Shown here piece after piece: positions 53,813 through 63,790 of a stretch of DNA of 64,000 bases. The stretch covers positions 123,201,659-123,265,658 of the forward strand of contig CM061243.1 in assembly GCA_030848705.1 (NCBI GenBank). Direction: 5' to 3'. Below the pieces are notes generated by a model. That model ran no database searches. It had not been told where the DNA came from and was given only the letters and a program-made list of their open reading frames with translations. The number at the start of each line of letters is the position of its first letter. The stretch's first letter is position 1. Source of the stretch: Heracleum sosnowskyi (lineage: Eukaryota > Streptophyta > Magnoliopsida > Apiales > Apiaceae). The position numbers were made by a program, and so were the translations under genes.

Positions 53813-56800
53813 ATGGCTAGAACACGAAGAACAACCGCTACTGAATCAACTGTCACCACCACTACTCCAATCACCACGGAACTAGGATCGTTACCCCTCA
53901 CTACAGAGGTGGTTTCTCAACCAGCAGGGACGACACCACTCACCGCGGAGATGGTTTCACAGCCACAAGGGACGAATCCCCAAACTTCCATACCTCAGAA
54001 TGAGACGAACCCTCTTCAAATGGTTGTCTCACCCCTCGACTATAACCTTCCCCATGGAGCACAGATCTCCACTACTGTGCTTCCTGTGAGCACAAATCCG
54101 GCTTACGGATTGCCCAACTATCCCCCTGAAACCGGAGGGAGTGGCCATGCAAATCAGGGACCATACATTCGAGGATTGGGACCTATCCCTGAAGGAAGAT
54201 ACTTGGATTATTCTGGGCCCTACTCTGAAGACAACTCGTCTGATGAAGGACAAGATCGAGCACCCAGAAGAAGAAGAGCTAGCAAAGAGCCCCTTGGAAG
54301 GAGGACTCGGGGGGCAACTGGAGGGGCACCTATGACTGCCATGGATAGGATAAAGGCTCATGAGGCCGAGATCCAGAAATTAAAAAGAAGCATGGAGATG
54401 GAGCAACAAAGGAAGCAGACTCAGCCTTCAAATCAAGGGACAGGGGAAATCCCTTTAATTGATTTAGGAACACCTTCAAGAAGGCAGGAAGGAGCTAGAA
54501 GGACGGAGATTCCCAGGTCAGACCCCCGTGTTTTAACACAGCTGGGTGATCTAGATGATCCTATTCCACCTTTTACTGAAGAGGTAATGGACGCTCATGT
54601 ATCAAGGAAATTCAAGATGCCCACTATCAAGGCATATGATGGAACGGGCGATCCCGCAACCCATGTGAGAACTTTTTCGAATGCACTGTTGCTGCAGCCA
54701 GTCACTGATGCTCTTAAATGTAGGGCGTTTCCACAAACCTTGGCTGGCATGGCCCAAAGATGGTATAGCCGCTTGCCACCCAACTCTATCAGTTGTTTCA
54801 GAGAGTTGAGCACGGCCTTCATCAGTCAGTTCATTAGTGGAAGGGTACATGAAAAAAGCTCTGCTTCACTCATGAACTTAACTCAAGGAAAGAATGAGAC
54901 GTTAAGAGATTATCTCAAGCGCTTCACCAAGGAGACATTGAATATACCTGATCTAGACAATAAGGTAGCTATGATAGCTCTTCAACAAGGAACCACGGAT
55001 GTCTTTTTTAAGATGTCATTGGCCAAACACCCCCCCGAGAGCATGGCTGAGCTCCAACAAAGGGTGGGAAAGTACATAAAAGCTGAAGAGAGCATGAAGA
55101 AAACTGACACCCTCGCAGCAGGAAGTGGAAATAATGGTGGGTGGAAGAAGCGAAAAGCGGAACAAGAGTATGATGTCAAGGACAAATATCCTCGTACGAC
55201 TAGAGACTCTGATTCAGCTCCAAGGAAGAACGTTCCAAGCGCAAAGTTTACTGAATATGCAAGATTGAATGCCCCAAGGAGTCAAATTCTTTATGACATT
55301 GAGAAGGATAGGGACTTCCGATGGCCGAAGCCACTAAGGGGAGATCCAGAAAAGAGAGATAAGAACAAGTACTGTAGGTACCATAAAGATTCAGGACATG
55401 ATACTGATGACTGCAGACAACTCAAGGATGAGATCGAGTTTCTGATTCGAAAAGGGAAGTTGAATAAATTTACCAAGGATGATGACAGGAACCCCCCAAG
55501 GAGGGACTATGATCGAAGAGATGGGGACCGAGATCAAGGTCGTAACCCTCCAACCCGAGGACCAGTGATCAACATGATCTCAGGAGGACCAACCGCAGCT
55601 GGAACTACAAGGAACTCTCGGAAGGCTTATGCCCGAGAGGTAATGCATATTGTTGGAGAAGCACCCAAGCGTGCAAAAACCGAAATGACAATTGGGTTTG
55701 ATGATTCCGATCTTGAAGGGGTGAAGTTCCCCCATGATGATCCTCTAGTGATAGCCCCAGTAATCGGAAACAATGAGGTAAAGCGAGTCTTGGTAGACAA
55801 TGGGGCTTCTGTTGATGTCCTTTTTCATGACACATTCTTGAAGATGGGGTATAATGATTCCCAACTAATCCCCACGAACATGCCCATTTACGGGTTCAAT
55901 GGGGTGGAGTCTAAAGTAGAAGGCACAATTCTGTTGCCTGTAACTATTGGTAAGGAACCAAAGGAGGTAACTCAGATATTGAATTTTGTGGTAATTAAGG
56001 CATCTTCGACCTACAACGCCATCCTTGGAAGGACTGGCCTTCACGCTTTTAAGGCTGTGGCCTCAACTTACCACCTAAAAATTAAGTTCCCAACCAGGAA
56101 TGGTGTAGGAGAAGAAAGAGGTGATCAAAAGACAGCCAGGAGCTGTTATGTAGCCGCGTTAAGGCCAGACGGAATCGGGGGGCAGGTTCTCCCAATTGAA
56201 GACATGGATGTTAGAAACGAGGAAGAAAGGAGAGGAAAGCCAGCTGAGGATCTTGTTCCCATTCCCCTCATTCTAGGAGAACCAGACAAAGTCACTTATA
56301 TTGGAGCTCTACTACCTGATTCTATGAAAAGCAAGTTGACATCCTTTCTTCAAAAAAATAGTGATGTATTTGCTTGGACAGCAGCCGATATGCCAGGGAT
56401 TGATCCCCAATTGATAACCCACAAGTTGAATGTGGATCCTGAAAGGAAGACAGTAAAACAAAAGAAAAGAAATTTTGCCCCAGAAAGACAAGAAGCCATT
56501 AAGCAGGAGGTAGAAAAACTTTTGGAAGCAGGCTTCATTGAAGAGATTCAGTTCCCTGAATGGCTGGCAAACCCCGTGATGGTCAAGAAGGCTAATGGAA
56601 AGTGGAGAATGTGTGTGGACTTCACAGACTTGAACGATGCATGTCTTAAGGATTGCTTTCCCTTACCGAGGATTGATGCGTTGATAGATGCCACTGCTGG
56701 GCACGAGATGTTAAGTTTTATGGATGGTTTTAGTGGGTACAACCAAATCAAAATGCACAAGGACGACATCCCCAAGGTATCATTTATAACCGACTTTGGT

Positions 56801-59488
56801 GTTTTCTGTTATTTAGTCATGGCTTTTGGACTTAAAAATGCAGGGGCAACATACCAAAGGTTGGTGAACAAGATTTTTGAACCACTGATTGGCAAAACAA
56901 TGGAAGTTTATGTGGATGACATGCTAGTCAAGAGCCTCGATAAGGCAGATCACATAAAACATCTCAAGGAAGCGTTTGAAGTGCTGAGGCACCACAAAAT
57001 GATGTTAAATCCAGCGAAGTGTGCCTTCGGGGTAGGCTCAGGGAAGTTTTTAGGCCTGATGGTCTCCAAAAGAGGAATCGAAGCTAACCCTGACAAGATC
57101 AAGGCAATCCTAGACATGGAACCACCCAAGTCTGTTAAGGATGTGCAGAAATTGACAGGAAGAGTTGCAGCATTGGGAAGGTTCATCTCCAAGTCAGGAG
57201 AAAAGTGCTTACCTTTCTTTAAAGCACTCAAAAATGTGAAAAATTTCGAATGGACATCTGAAAGCCAAGAAGCCTTTGAGGCCTTGAAGAAATACATGGC
57301 TGAAGCGCCACTGTTGGCAAAACCCAAGTCAGGAGAAATTCTCTATCTATACTTGGCGGTCTCCGACATTGCCCTGGGAGCTGTTTTGGTAAAGGAAGAA
57401 CTGAAGGTTCAGAAACCCATCTATTATGTGAGTAAGATTTTGCATGGGGCAGAAATAAACTACTCAGTGATTGAAAAGTTTGCCTTAGCCTTGATAATGG
57501 CTTCAAGAAAACTGCGTCCCTACTTTCAGGCCCACAAGATTGAGGTCATGACTGATCAACCTCTGAGAAACATCTTGCATAGTCCTCAAGTTAGTGGAAG
57601 ACTGATCAAATGGGCTATTGAATTGGGCGAATTCGACATCAAGTATAAGCCTCGAACGGCCATAAAAGCTCAGGCACTCGCTGACTTCATGGTTGAATGT
57701 ACCATTGACAACCAAGAAGTCGGGGGGCAGGAAGTATTGGTGGAAGATAGCAAAGATGAGGACATAGTATCCAAAGAATGCTGGGTGCTCTATTTTGATG
57801 GAGCATCAAAAACAAAATCGAGTGGAGCTGGTTTAGTGCTACAAAGTCCTGATGGATTTATAATAGAGTACGCACTGAAACTTGATTTCCCAACGACAAA
57901 CAATGAGGCGGAGTATGAAGCTTTGATTGCTGGCTTAGGGCTGGCTGGAGCCCTAAGGGCCAAAACTCTGAAAGTATGTGGAGACTCAAGGCTGGTGGTT
58001 TCCCAAGTAAATGGAGAGTTTGAAGCAAGAGATGAAGTCATGGCCAAGTACTTGAAACTTGTTAAGGCTATCATGACTCAGTTTGATGAATGTTATGTCG
58101 AGCACGTTCCGAGGGAGGAAAACGTGAAGGCTGATGCCTTGTCCAAGTTTGCCTCATCTGAAATTGAAAATTATGCAGGGAGTGTATACTTTCAGGTCTT
58201 GAAGGCCCCGATCATCAACGGAAAGTTGGTAGCACCCATTTGTATTACCAGCTGTTGGATAGATCCCATCAAAGCACATTTGGAAACTGGGTGGCTGCCC
58301 GACGACACTTCAGAAGCACGAAAGCTGTACGTCAGAGCATTAAGGTATGCCCTAATTGAGGGAATCCTATACAAAAAATCTTTCATCATTCCTTATCTGA
58401 AGTGTTTGAGACCCCAAGAGGCGGAGTTGGCCCTAAAAGAAGTACATGAAGGCATCTGTGGGCAACACTTGGGGGGCAGAGCCCTTGCACATAAAGTCAC
58501 CCGTCTAGGCTTCTATTGGCCAAGCATGCTTGCTGATGCTAAGAGCTATGTGAGAAAATGTGAACGATGCCAGAAACATGCACCCGTCGTTAGACAACCA
58601 CCTGAGATGATGACGTCCATTAACTCTCCTATCCCTTTTGCTATGTGGGGAATGGATATACTTGGGCCATTTCCAATGGCAAGTGCTCAAAGAAAATTCT
58701 TGATAGTTGCGATTGACTACTTCACTAAGTGGATTGAGGCTAAGCCATTAGCCAAGATAACCACCAAACAAGTGATGCAATTCTTTTGGGAAAGTGTGAT
58801 ATGCAGGTATGGAATTCCACGAGTCCTTGTAACGGATAATGGAACTCAGTTCAACAATGATGAGTTCAAGAAATATTGCGATGAAAATGATATTAAGTTG
58901 CGCTTCACTTCTGTTGCCCATCCTCAAGCAAATGGGCAAGCCGAGGTTGCAAATCGGATAATCCTAGATGGACTGAAGAAAAGGGTTGAACGCTCCAGAA
59001 ATACTTGGGTAGATGAATTGCTCCCCATTCTATGGGCGTATCGTACTACTTACAAAGTCACTACTGGGGCAACCCCATTCCTGTTAGCATATGGAGCAGA
59101 AGCAGTGGTTCCTGTAGAAATCACTCATGCATCTCCTAGAGTTGAAGCATATGAACCAGAGGCAAACGAAGAAGGTTTGAGGTTAGCTTTAGATCTAATT
59201 GACGAAGTTAGAGATGAGGCGAATGCCAAGATGGTTGAACATCAGAAACAAGCATCTTTCTACTATAACCTAAGGGTTAAAGAAAGATTCTTTCGTCAAG
59301 GTGACTTGGTACTCAGAAAGATTGAAGCATCTGGAGTTGGACAAAAGGGAAAATTGGCCCCAAACTGGGAAGGACCCTATCGGGTTAAAAATGTTTATGG
59401 ACGAGGCTCATATAAGCTGGAAACTCTGGAAGGGGTTGAAGTGCCTAGAACTTGGCATGCTGCAAACTTGAAAGTTTATTATGTTTAA
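53813..59488 (+). CDS. Gypsy C gag-pol polyprotein, intact
   Basis: 1891 aa from the ATG at 53813, the first ATG after the primer site. Ser/Thr/Pro-rich N-terminus; gag core about 255-430; CCHC-like CRYHKDSGHDTDDC 521-534; protease VLVDNGASVDVLF (D662; DNG in place of DTG); reverse transcriptase about 900-1080 (FMDGFSGYNQ, YVDDMLV 1033-1039); RNase H about 1130-1270; a second archaeal-type RNase H (YFDGAS D1329, NNEAEYEAL, GDSRLV D1391, ADALSK D1441); and integrase with the zinc-binding region near 1545-1590 and D1615 (GMDILGP), D1675 (VTDNGTQF) and E1711 (NGQAEVANR). No chromodomain is seen. The second RNase H is a mark of the Tat lineage. Transcribed from the LTR; converges with the antisense gene 320 bp beyond its stop. 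Confidence 0.95.
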   Translation: MARTRRTTATESTVTTTTPITTELGSLPLTTEVVSQPAGTTPLTAEMVSQPQGTNPQTSIPQNETNPLQMVVSPLDYNLPHGAQISTTVLPVSTNPAYGLPNYPPETGGSGHANQGPYIRGLGPIPEGRYLDYSGPYSEDNSSDEGQDRAPRRRRASKEPLGRRTRGATGGAPMTAMDRIKAHEAEIQKLKRSMEMEQQRKQTQPSNQGTGEIPLIDLGTPSRRQEGARRTEIPRSDPRVLTQLGDLDDPIPPFTEEVMDAHVSRKFKMPTIKAYDGTGDPATHVRTFSNALLLQPVTDALKCRAFPQTLAGMAQRWYSRLPPNSISCFRELSTAFISQFISGRVHEKSSASLMNLTQGKNETLRDYLKRFTKETLNIPDLDNKVAMIALQQGTTDVFFKMSLAKHPPESMAELQQRVGKYIKAEESMKKTDTLAAGSGNNGGWKKRKAEQEYDVKDKYPRTTRDSDSAPRKNVPSAKFTEYARLNAPRSQILYDIEKDRDFRWPKPLRGDPEKRDKNKYCRYHKDSGHDTDDCRQLKDEIEFLIRKGKLNKFTKDDDRNPPRRDYDRRDGDRDQGRNPPTRGPVINMISGGPTAAGTTRNSRKAYAREVMHIVGEAPKRAKTEMTIGFDDSDLEGVKFPHDDPLVIAPVIGNNEVKRVLVDNGASVDVLFHDTFLKMGYNDSQLIPTNMPIYGFNGVESKVEGTILLPVTIGKEPKEVTQILNFVVIKASSTYNAILGRTGLHAFKAVASTYHLKIKFPTRNGVGEERGDQKTARSCYVAALRPDGIGGQVLPIEDMDVRNEEERRGKPAEDLVPIPLILGEPDKVTYIGALLPDSMKSKLTSFLQKNSDVFAWTAADMPGIDPQLITHKLNVDPERKTVKQKKRNFAPERQEAIKQEVEKLLEAGFIEEIQFPEWLANPVMVKKANGKWRMCVDFTDLNDACLKDCFPLPRIDALIDATAGHEMLSFMDGFSGYNQIKMHKDDIPKVSFITDFGVFCYLVMAFGLKNAGATYQRLVNKIFEPLIGKTMEVYVDDMLVKSLDKADHIKHLKEAFEVLRHHKMMLNPAKCAFGVGSGKFLGLMVSKRGIEANPDKIKAILDMEPPKSVKDVQKLTGRVAALGRFISKSGEKCLPFFKALKNVKNFEWTSESQEAFEALKKYMAEAPLLAKPKSGEILYLYLAVSDIALGAVLVKEELKVQKPIYYVSKILHGAEINYSVIEKFALALIMASRKLRPYFQAHKIEVMTDQPLRNILHSPQVSGRLIKWAIELGEFDIKYKPRTAIKAQALADFMVECTIDNQEVGGQEVLVEDSKDEDIVSKECWVLYFDGASKTKSSGAGLVLQSPDGFIIEYALKLDFPTTNNEAEYEALIAGLGLAGALRAKTLKVCGDSRLVVSQVNGEFEARDEVMAKYLKLVKAIMTQFDECYVEHVPREENVKADALSKFASSEIENYAGSVYFQVLKAPIINGKLVAPICITSCWIDPIKAHLETGWLPDDTSEARKLYVRALRYALIEGILYKKSFIIPYLKCLRPQEAELALKEVHEGICGQHLGGRALAHKVTRLGFYWPSMLADAKSYVRKCERCQKHAPVVRQPPEMMTSINSPIPFAMWGMDILGPFPMASAQRKFLIVAIDYFTKWIEAKPLAKITTKQVMQFFWESVICRYGIPRVLVTDNGTQFNNDEFKKYCDENDIKLRFTSVAHPQANGQAEVANRIILDGLKKRVERSRNTWVDELLPILWAYRTTYKVTTGATPFLLAYGAEAVVPVEITHASPRVEAYEPEANEEGLRLALDLIDEVRDEANAKMVEHQKQASFYYNLRVKERFFRQGDLVLRKIEASGVGQKGKLAPNWEGPYRVKNVYGRGSYKLETLEGVEVPRTWHAANLKVYYV

Positions 59489-59808
59489 GGGTGTCCTAAT
59501 TGGACTCACTGTTAGGACAAGTAGAAATAAGGTTGATGAAACCAATCCAAGCTTTTAGACTTGAAATAGAAGTAGTATATTATGTAAGGGTTGAACCCAT
59601 TTTTCAAGTTATGAATTTATTTAGTAATATCAAGAATATTCCGCATGCATTGTGTATTGGTGTTTATATATGATTCAAGGTACTAAGTAAGTATGCAAAA
59701 TGAGAGAAATTAAAAGGCAAATAAGTTAAGCAACTTTCAAATAAAGTTTAAGTTATGCCTGAAGACAGAAGTACAGAACATAAATAAAAGCTAAATAACT
59801 AGCTGTGA
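59489..59808. other. Spacer between convergent gene ends (Gypsy C)
   Basis: Homologous to the spacer of Gypsy A. It starts with the GGACTCACTGTTAGGACAAGTAG-like segment and is AT-rich. Termination signals for both strands are expected here, but none is certain. Confidence 0.55.
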
Positions 59809-61657
59809 CTAAGCGTCACCCTCCTCAGAGCCAGACTCCTCTCCGGACTCCTCAGCTTCCTCTTCCTCGGCTTCTCCTTCCTCGCCAGACTCCTCCTCAG
59901 AGCTGGAGTCTTCAGACTCTTCACCAGGCTGGGGGGCAGGTTCAGGACGGGGAACCCTGTCATCCTCCTCCATAACATCCTCTCCGGCCAAGGCCCTCTC
60001 CGGCTGATTAGGAGCATGGGGACTGGGGAAGTCTGAAATAGTAAGAGAGCCAGGCATTCTCCTTGATACCTCCGCCAAAGCCTCGTCCCATCCTTTGGTG
60101 AACTGGACGGGGAAAAGTAGATCATCATGCTGAGTAATGATATCCTGGTACTCAGCAGACTCAAAATACTCATCAATGATGCGATCTTTATCCTTCCTGA
60201 GTTCCACCAGCTCCGCTTGAGCATCTAACAGCTCCTTCTCCCTTCGAGTCAAGGAAGCCTTAAGTGAACCCACCTCCAGCTGGGATTGATCATACTTAGC
60301 CTTGTTGGCCTCAGAAGATGAACGCCAGGCTTTGGCCTGGAACAAAGCCCCTTGATAGTTGGCATTGACCTACAAGCAAGTTACAAGTCAAATACTTAAA
60401 CTTGAAATACATTGTTAACTACAAAGAAAAGAAGAGAAAAATACTTACAGCAGCCATTGCTTGAGATCCAGCATGCTCCACCCCTTCGATGGTGGAGTTG
60501 GAAACAAAGTCCTTGTAATCACAAGGAGTCAATGAATGGTGTGACCATTCAACAGCATGAGCAGACACCCCCACTATGGTGTCCTTCTTCCTTATACCCC
60601 AGTTGGGGCGCCATACAGAACTCTTAGTAGAGCCCTCAACCTCCTCAGGCACATGTGGCCTCAAAATAGCAGGGCCTTTCTCGGCCAGCCTAGGATCAGT
60701 CAAACAAGCCCTCTTGATCCTGGCTGTCTGCCCATCCTCTGGCTCATTCTGCCTGTTGATAAACTCAGCAGCTGCAAACAAAAGTCAAGAAAAACAATTG
60801 GTATAAGGCAATCTTAATAAAATTGTAAAAACATAAGTAAAGGAATTACCCTTATCAGAGACTCTTGAAAGTCCCAGAGACCTGAGTTGAAACTCGTCCA
60901 GGAGCTCCCAAGCCTTGGTGGCATAGTCGTCCTTGGTGAGTTCAGCATAGGCAAAGGCCTCCTCCTCAGTCAGAACTATGTCACCAGGACTACCATCCGA
61001 AACTCTACTAAATGAGCTTTGGAATAAGGTACCCCAGTCCCCTCCATCCCAAACCAAATACATAAATTCATTTCTCCACTTGGGATTGTTGTCGGGAATG
61101 GACTTTGGGTGGAAGATAGGGGGTGCTGTGGGTCGATGACTAATATATACCCAACCCAAAGTTTTGGAAGAGCTGTTTTTAAATTGAAAAATCTTTCTAA
61201 AGAGAGCAACAGAAAGAGGGAAATTGTTTTTCAAACATAAAACAATAAAACACATAATAAGTCTCCAAGCGTTGGGAGGGAGTTGACAAGGGTTGACTCC
61301 TACATCAGCTAGAAGTTGAGGAATGAAAGGATGGAATGGGAATCGAACACCTGCAGCAATGACCCCCTTGTAAATGCAAAGAGCATCTGGGCGCCAATGG
61401 CAGGAACGATCCCCGGGACCAGCAAGAACTAGCCTATAGGGTGGCCTAATTTTATACATGTTCTTGTAATTAGCAATTGCAGCAGCATCATTAAATCTAT
61501 TGCTATGGTTATATGAGTCTAAATGCGACACTGAGGGATATTCATCACTACGTTCTAAGATCATATCTTGTAATGACATAGTGGGAGAACGAATGATGAT
61601 ACCTCTTTTGGACGCTTGATTCATCTTCTGAAGACGACTAGCAGAATGATCAGCCAT
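59809..61657 (-). CDS. Antisense-strand spliced gene of Gypsy C (Transposase_28-like protein)
   Basis: Three exons on the strand opposite gag-pol: 61657-60850, 60771-60449 and 60369-59809 (808, 323, 561 nt; 563 aa). Donors are AAGG|GTAATT and GCT|GTAAGT; acceptors TTTGCAG|C and CTTGTAG|GT. Exon 1 has the conserved core of the plant Transposase_28 ('putative gypsy type transposon') family: IRPPYRLVLAGPGDRSCHWRP (near 70-90) and AGVRFPFHPFIPQLL then QLPPNAWR (102-132). Exon 3 has a charged coiled-coil-like part (TRREKELLDAQAELVELRK) and a Glu/Ser-rich tail. Antisense frames of this kind are known from Tat-lineage elements, and their function is not established. A TATA box lies 320 bp upstream. 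It is open throughout, unlike its homologue in Gypsy A. Confidence 0.88.
60370..60448 (-). other. Intron 2 of the Gypsy C antisense gene
   Basis: 79 nt, GTAAGTATTT...TTGTAG, phase 0. Homologous to 10058-10137 in Gypsy A. Confidence 0.8.
60772..60849 (-). other. Intron 1 of the Gypsy C antisense gene
   Basis: 78 nt, GT-AG, T-rich on the coding strand, phase 1. Same position and length class as 9651-9728 in Gypsy A. Confidence 0.8.
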
Positions 61658-61974
61658 TTCAAAAAAAAAAAAAAATCTTCAAAGTAACTCCAGAAAACCT
61701 TCAACTGATAAAGGTGGAAACCCAGAAAACTGGAAAAATTCCAGAAAATCTTCTTGGGAAGGAGATTTCTGCCCAGAAAAGTGTATGAACCCAGAAAAAT
61801 CTTCAAGCAATGAAGACCAACGCCAGAAATCTTCTTGGGAAGAAGATTTAAAACCAGAAAATCTTCTTGGGAAGAAGGTTGGAACCCAGAAATTTAGGGA
61901 GAAAGCAGAGAGATTTATAGCAAGTAAAGACTTTTGGAAAGTTTGAAGTGAAGAGTGATAAGTGAAAACTCACT

Positions 61975-61982
61975 CTTTTATA
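61975..61982 (-). promoter_or_regulatory. TATA box of the antisense gene in Gypsy C
   Basis: TATAAAAG on the minus strand within GGCTATAAAAGAGTGAG, about 320 bp before the ATG. Conserved in Gypsy A at 8480-8487. CCAGAAAA-rich repeats follow in the inferred leader (61670-61900). Confidence 0.65.
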
Positions 61983-62269
61983 GCCGAAATAATTGGGAGC
62001 TCAACCGGTTAAAGAATTCGGCCCAAAATAAATATTAAGGCCCAAGGCCCAATGTGAAAGAAAGTCTAAGAAAAACCCAGGCCCAATTAGCGAGCCTACA
62101 AAGGGTTTAAGACCATCAAAATAAGCAAGGCCCACAAAATGAACCCAAGAGAGTTCAAAGCCCAACAAGAAAGGCTGAATAATAATTTAAGCCCAACAAT
62201 AGGTTACAAGCCCATGAGAATTCTAACTCAAAAGTTAGAAGAAAATCTAAGGCAAAATCTAACTCAAAA

Positions 62270-63080
62270 TTGAGGTCGAAATTACAAGGAATCAGAATCG
62301 AAAAATTTAGTTCGAGATTTCCTTAGAAATTCAAATCGAACTAAACGACCTGAAACCAGTTTCTGTTCGAAAAAGTAATAGAAGATCCAAGTCGATTTTG
62401 CATTAAAACCTTGGTCGAATTAGTACTGAGAATCGTGTTCGAAAAAGGAGTTCGAGGTCGGAAAAATGAGGTCGAAATTGACCCATAAGTTTTTAATCGA
62501 AGACATCGAATTTGCTACTGACTGAGGTAGAAGTTATATAAGATTAAAATCGACATATGAAATCGAATTTACACTACACCCTGGTCGAAGTGTTGAGTTC
62601 GAAAATGAACTGAAGAACCTGATCGACGTTGTCGACCTTGTTCTCGTTTCCAGTCGAAATTCAACCTCAAGGTCCTGGTCGAAAAAGCATACATCCTGGT
62701 CGAAGTTTTGAGCTCGAAGTTGCACTACAAAATGAGGTCGAAGTGGTCGACCTCAACCATATTCCTGATCGAATTTTCTGTTCGAAATCATACAGAATCT
62801 AAGTCGAAATGTAGAAATCGAAATTACAAAATATAAAGTTTGAAAAAATCGAGGTCGATTTTGCATCAAGGTTTCTGGTCGAATATTCCTATTCGAAATT
62901 GAACTAGAAATCCAAGTCGAGGTAATCGACCTCGTCCCAATCCTGTTCGAAAACCTGTTCGAAATTATACAGGTTTGAGTTCGAAAATTTCAGTTCGAAA
63001 ATGAACTGTAATTTCTGGTCGAACATGTCGACCTCGTTCCTAATCCTGGTCGAAAATGACCAGGATTCCTGGTCGAAAAT
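62270..63080. repeat. GGTCGA/TCGAAA motif array of Gypsy C
   Basis: Scattered TCGAAA, GGTCGAA and CTGGTCGA motifs between the antisense promoter region and the polypurine tract. Less regular than in Gypsy A; no 190-bp unit is evident. Same location and motif as the other two Tat copies. Confidence 0.8.
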
Positions 63081-63190
63081 GACTTGATTTTGGTCAAATT
63101 TTTGGTCAGAAAATACCTCGAAGAATGGAAAATTCCGGGAAAAATACGAAATAATTTCTACTAAAATCTCGAAAGATTTTCCTAGAAATT

Positions 63191-63201
63191 GGGGGGGCAA
63201 A
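63191..63201 (+). other. Polypurine tract of Gypsy C
   Basis: GGGGGGGCAAA, directly before the 3' LTR. Confidence 0.85.
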
Positions 63202-63737
63202 TGATATGGGCTGAAATATAACCCTAGGAGTAAGTAATGATGTATCAATTAAACCTAGTTTGGTCCAAGAAATTAGGCCCGATAAAAGGCCCAAAACCCT
63301 AATTATTTATTATTTTCGTAATTAATAAATAGGGGAAATATACAGCTCATTAAATGAGTCTCAAATACAGTAATATCTTCATAGAAGGATCCAGAATCCC
63401 AATCAAATACAATGATGAGTCACATCGCTTATCAGATAGGGATAATACTTGCCTGCCAAGTAATACACTCCTTATCAGTTATCAATAACGAGACTTATCA
63501 GCTAAGTCTCCTTAACCTACCATAATTACGAGGCCCCAGATGCCTATATAAGGACCCTCGTCCTTCATTCTAGAACTACGTTTTTTGGCTTGATTCTCTA
63601 CATAACAGAGATACGTAGGCATCTTGTGAGGACCTGTTTAGTCACGAACCACGAGAGCAGCCATAAAGACACGATTGTCCACCATCATTCATTGAATACA
63701 GCCGTCAACATCTAAATCTAATTTTCATTCCATAACA
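63202..63737 (+). repeat. 3' LTR of Gypsy C
   Basis: 536 bp, same ends and length as the 5' LTR, one difference by eye. Followed by the GTAAA target duplication. Confidence 0.95.
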
Positions 63738-63790
63738 GTAAAATTGCAAAAAAACTTAGAAAAAGTAGTATTTTTGGTAATTTCTCTTAA

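Larger units (their letters stand above)
53243..63737 (+). mobile_element. Gypsy C: complete, apparently intact Tat-lineage element
   Basis: 10,495 bp with perfect target duplication GTAAA (53238-53242 and 63738-63742). 5' LTR 53243-53778, primer site, a 1891-aa gag-pol (53813-59488), a three-exon antisense gene (59809-61657, minus), a GGTCGA array (62270-63080), polypurine tract and 3' LTR 63202-63737. Both LTRs are 536 bp, and I find only one difference (TCCGTT against TCAGTT). Both genes are open, so this copy could be autonomous. It is closely related to Gypsy A. Confidence 0.95.
52640..63790. mobile_element. Fold-back (long-TIR) DNA element, split by Gypsy C
   Basis: Left arm about 52660-52835 and right arm 53150-53242 plus 63738 to about 63785 are inverted copies: AAATATTTGCAAAAATACGGTCTGCAA-like and GATGCAACC-like blocks occur in the same order after reverse complementing. 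The right arm is interrupted exactly by Gypsy C. Without it the element is about 0.65 kb. No transposase. Superfamily not determined (Mutator-like is possible); exact ends and target duplication not defined. Confidence 0.7.
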
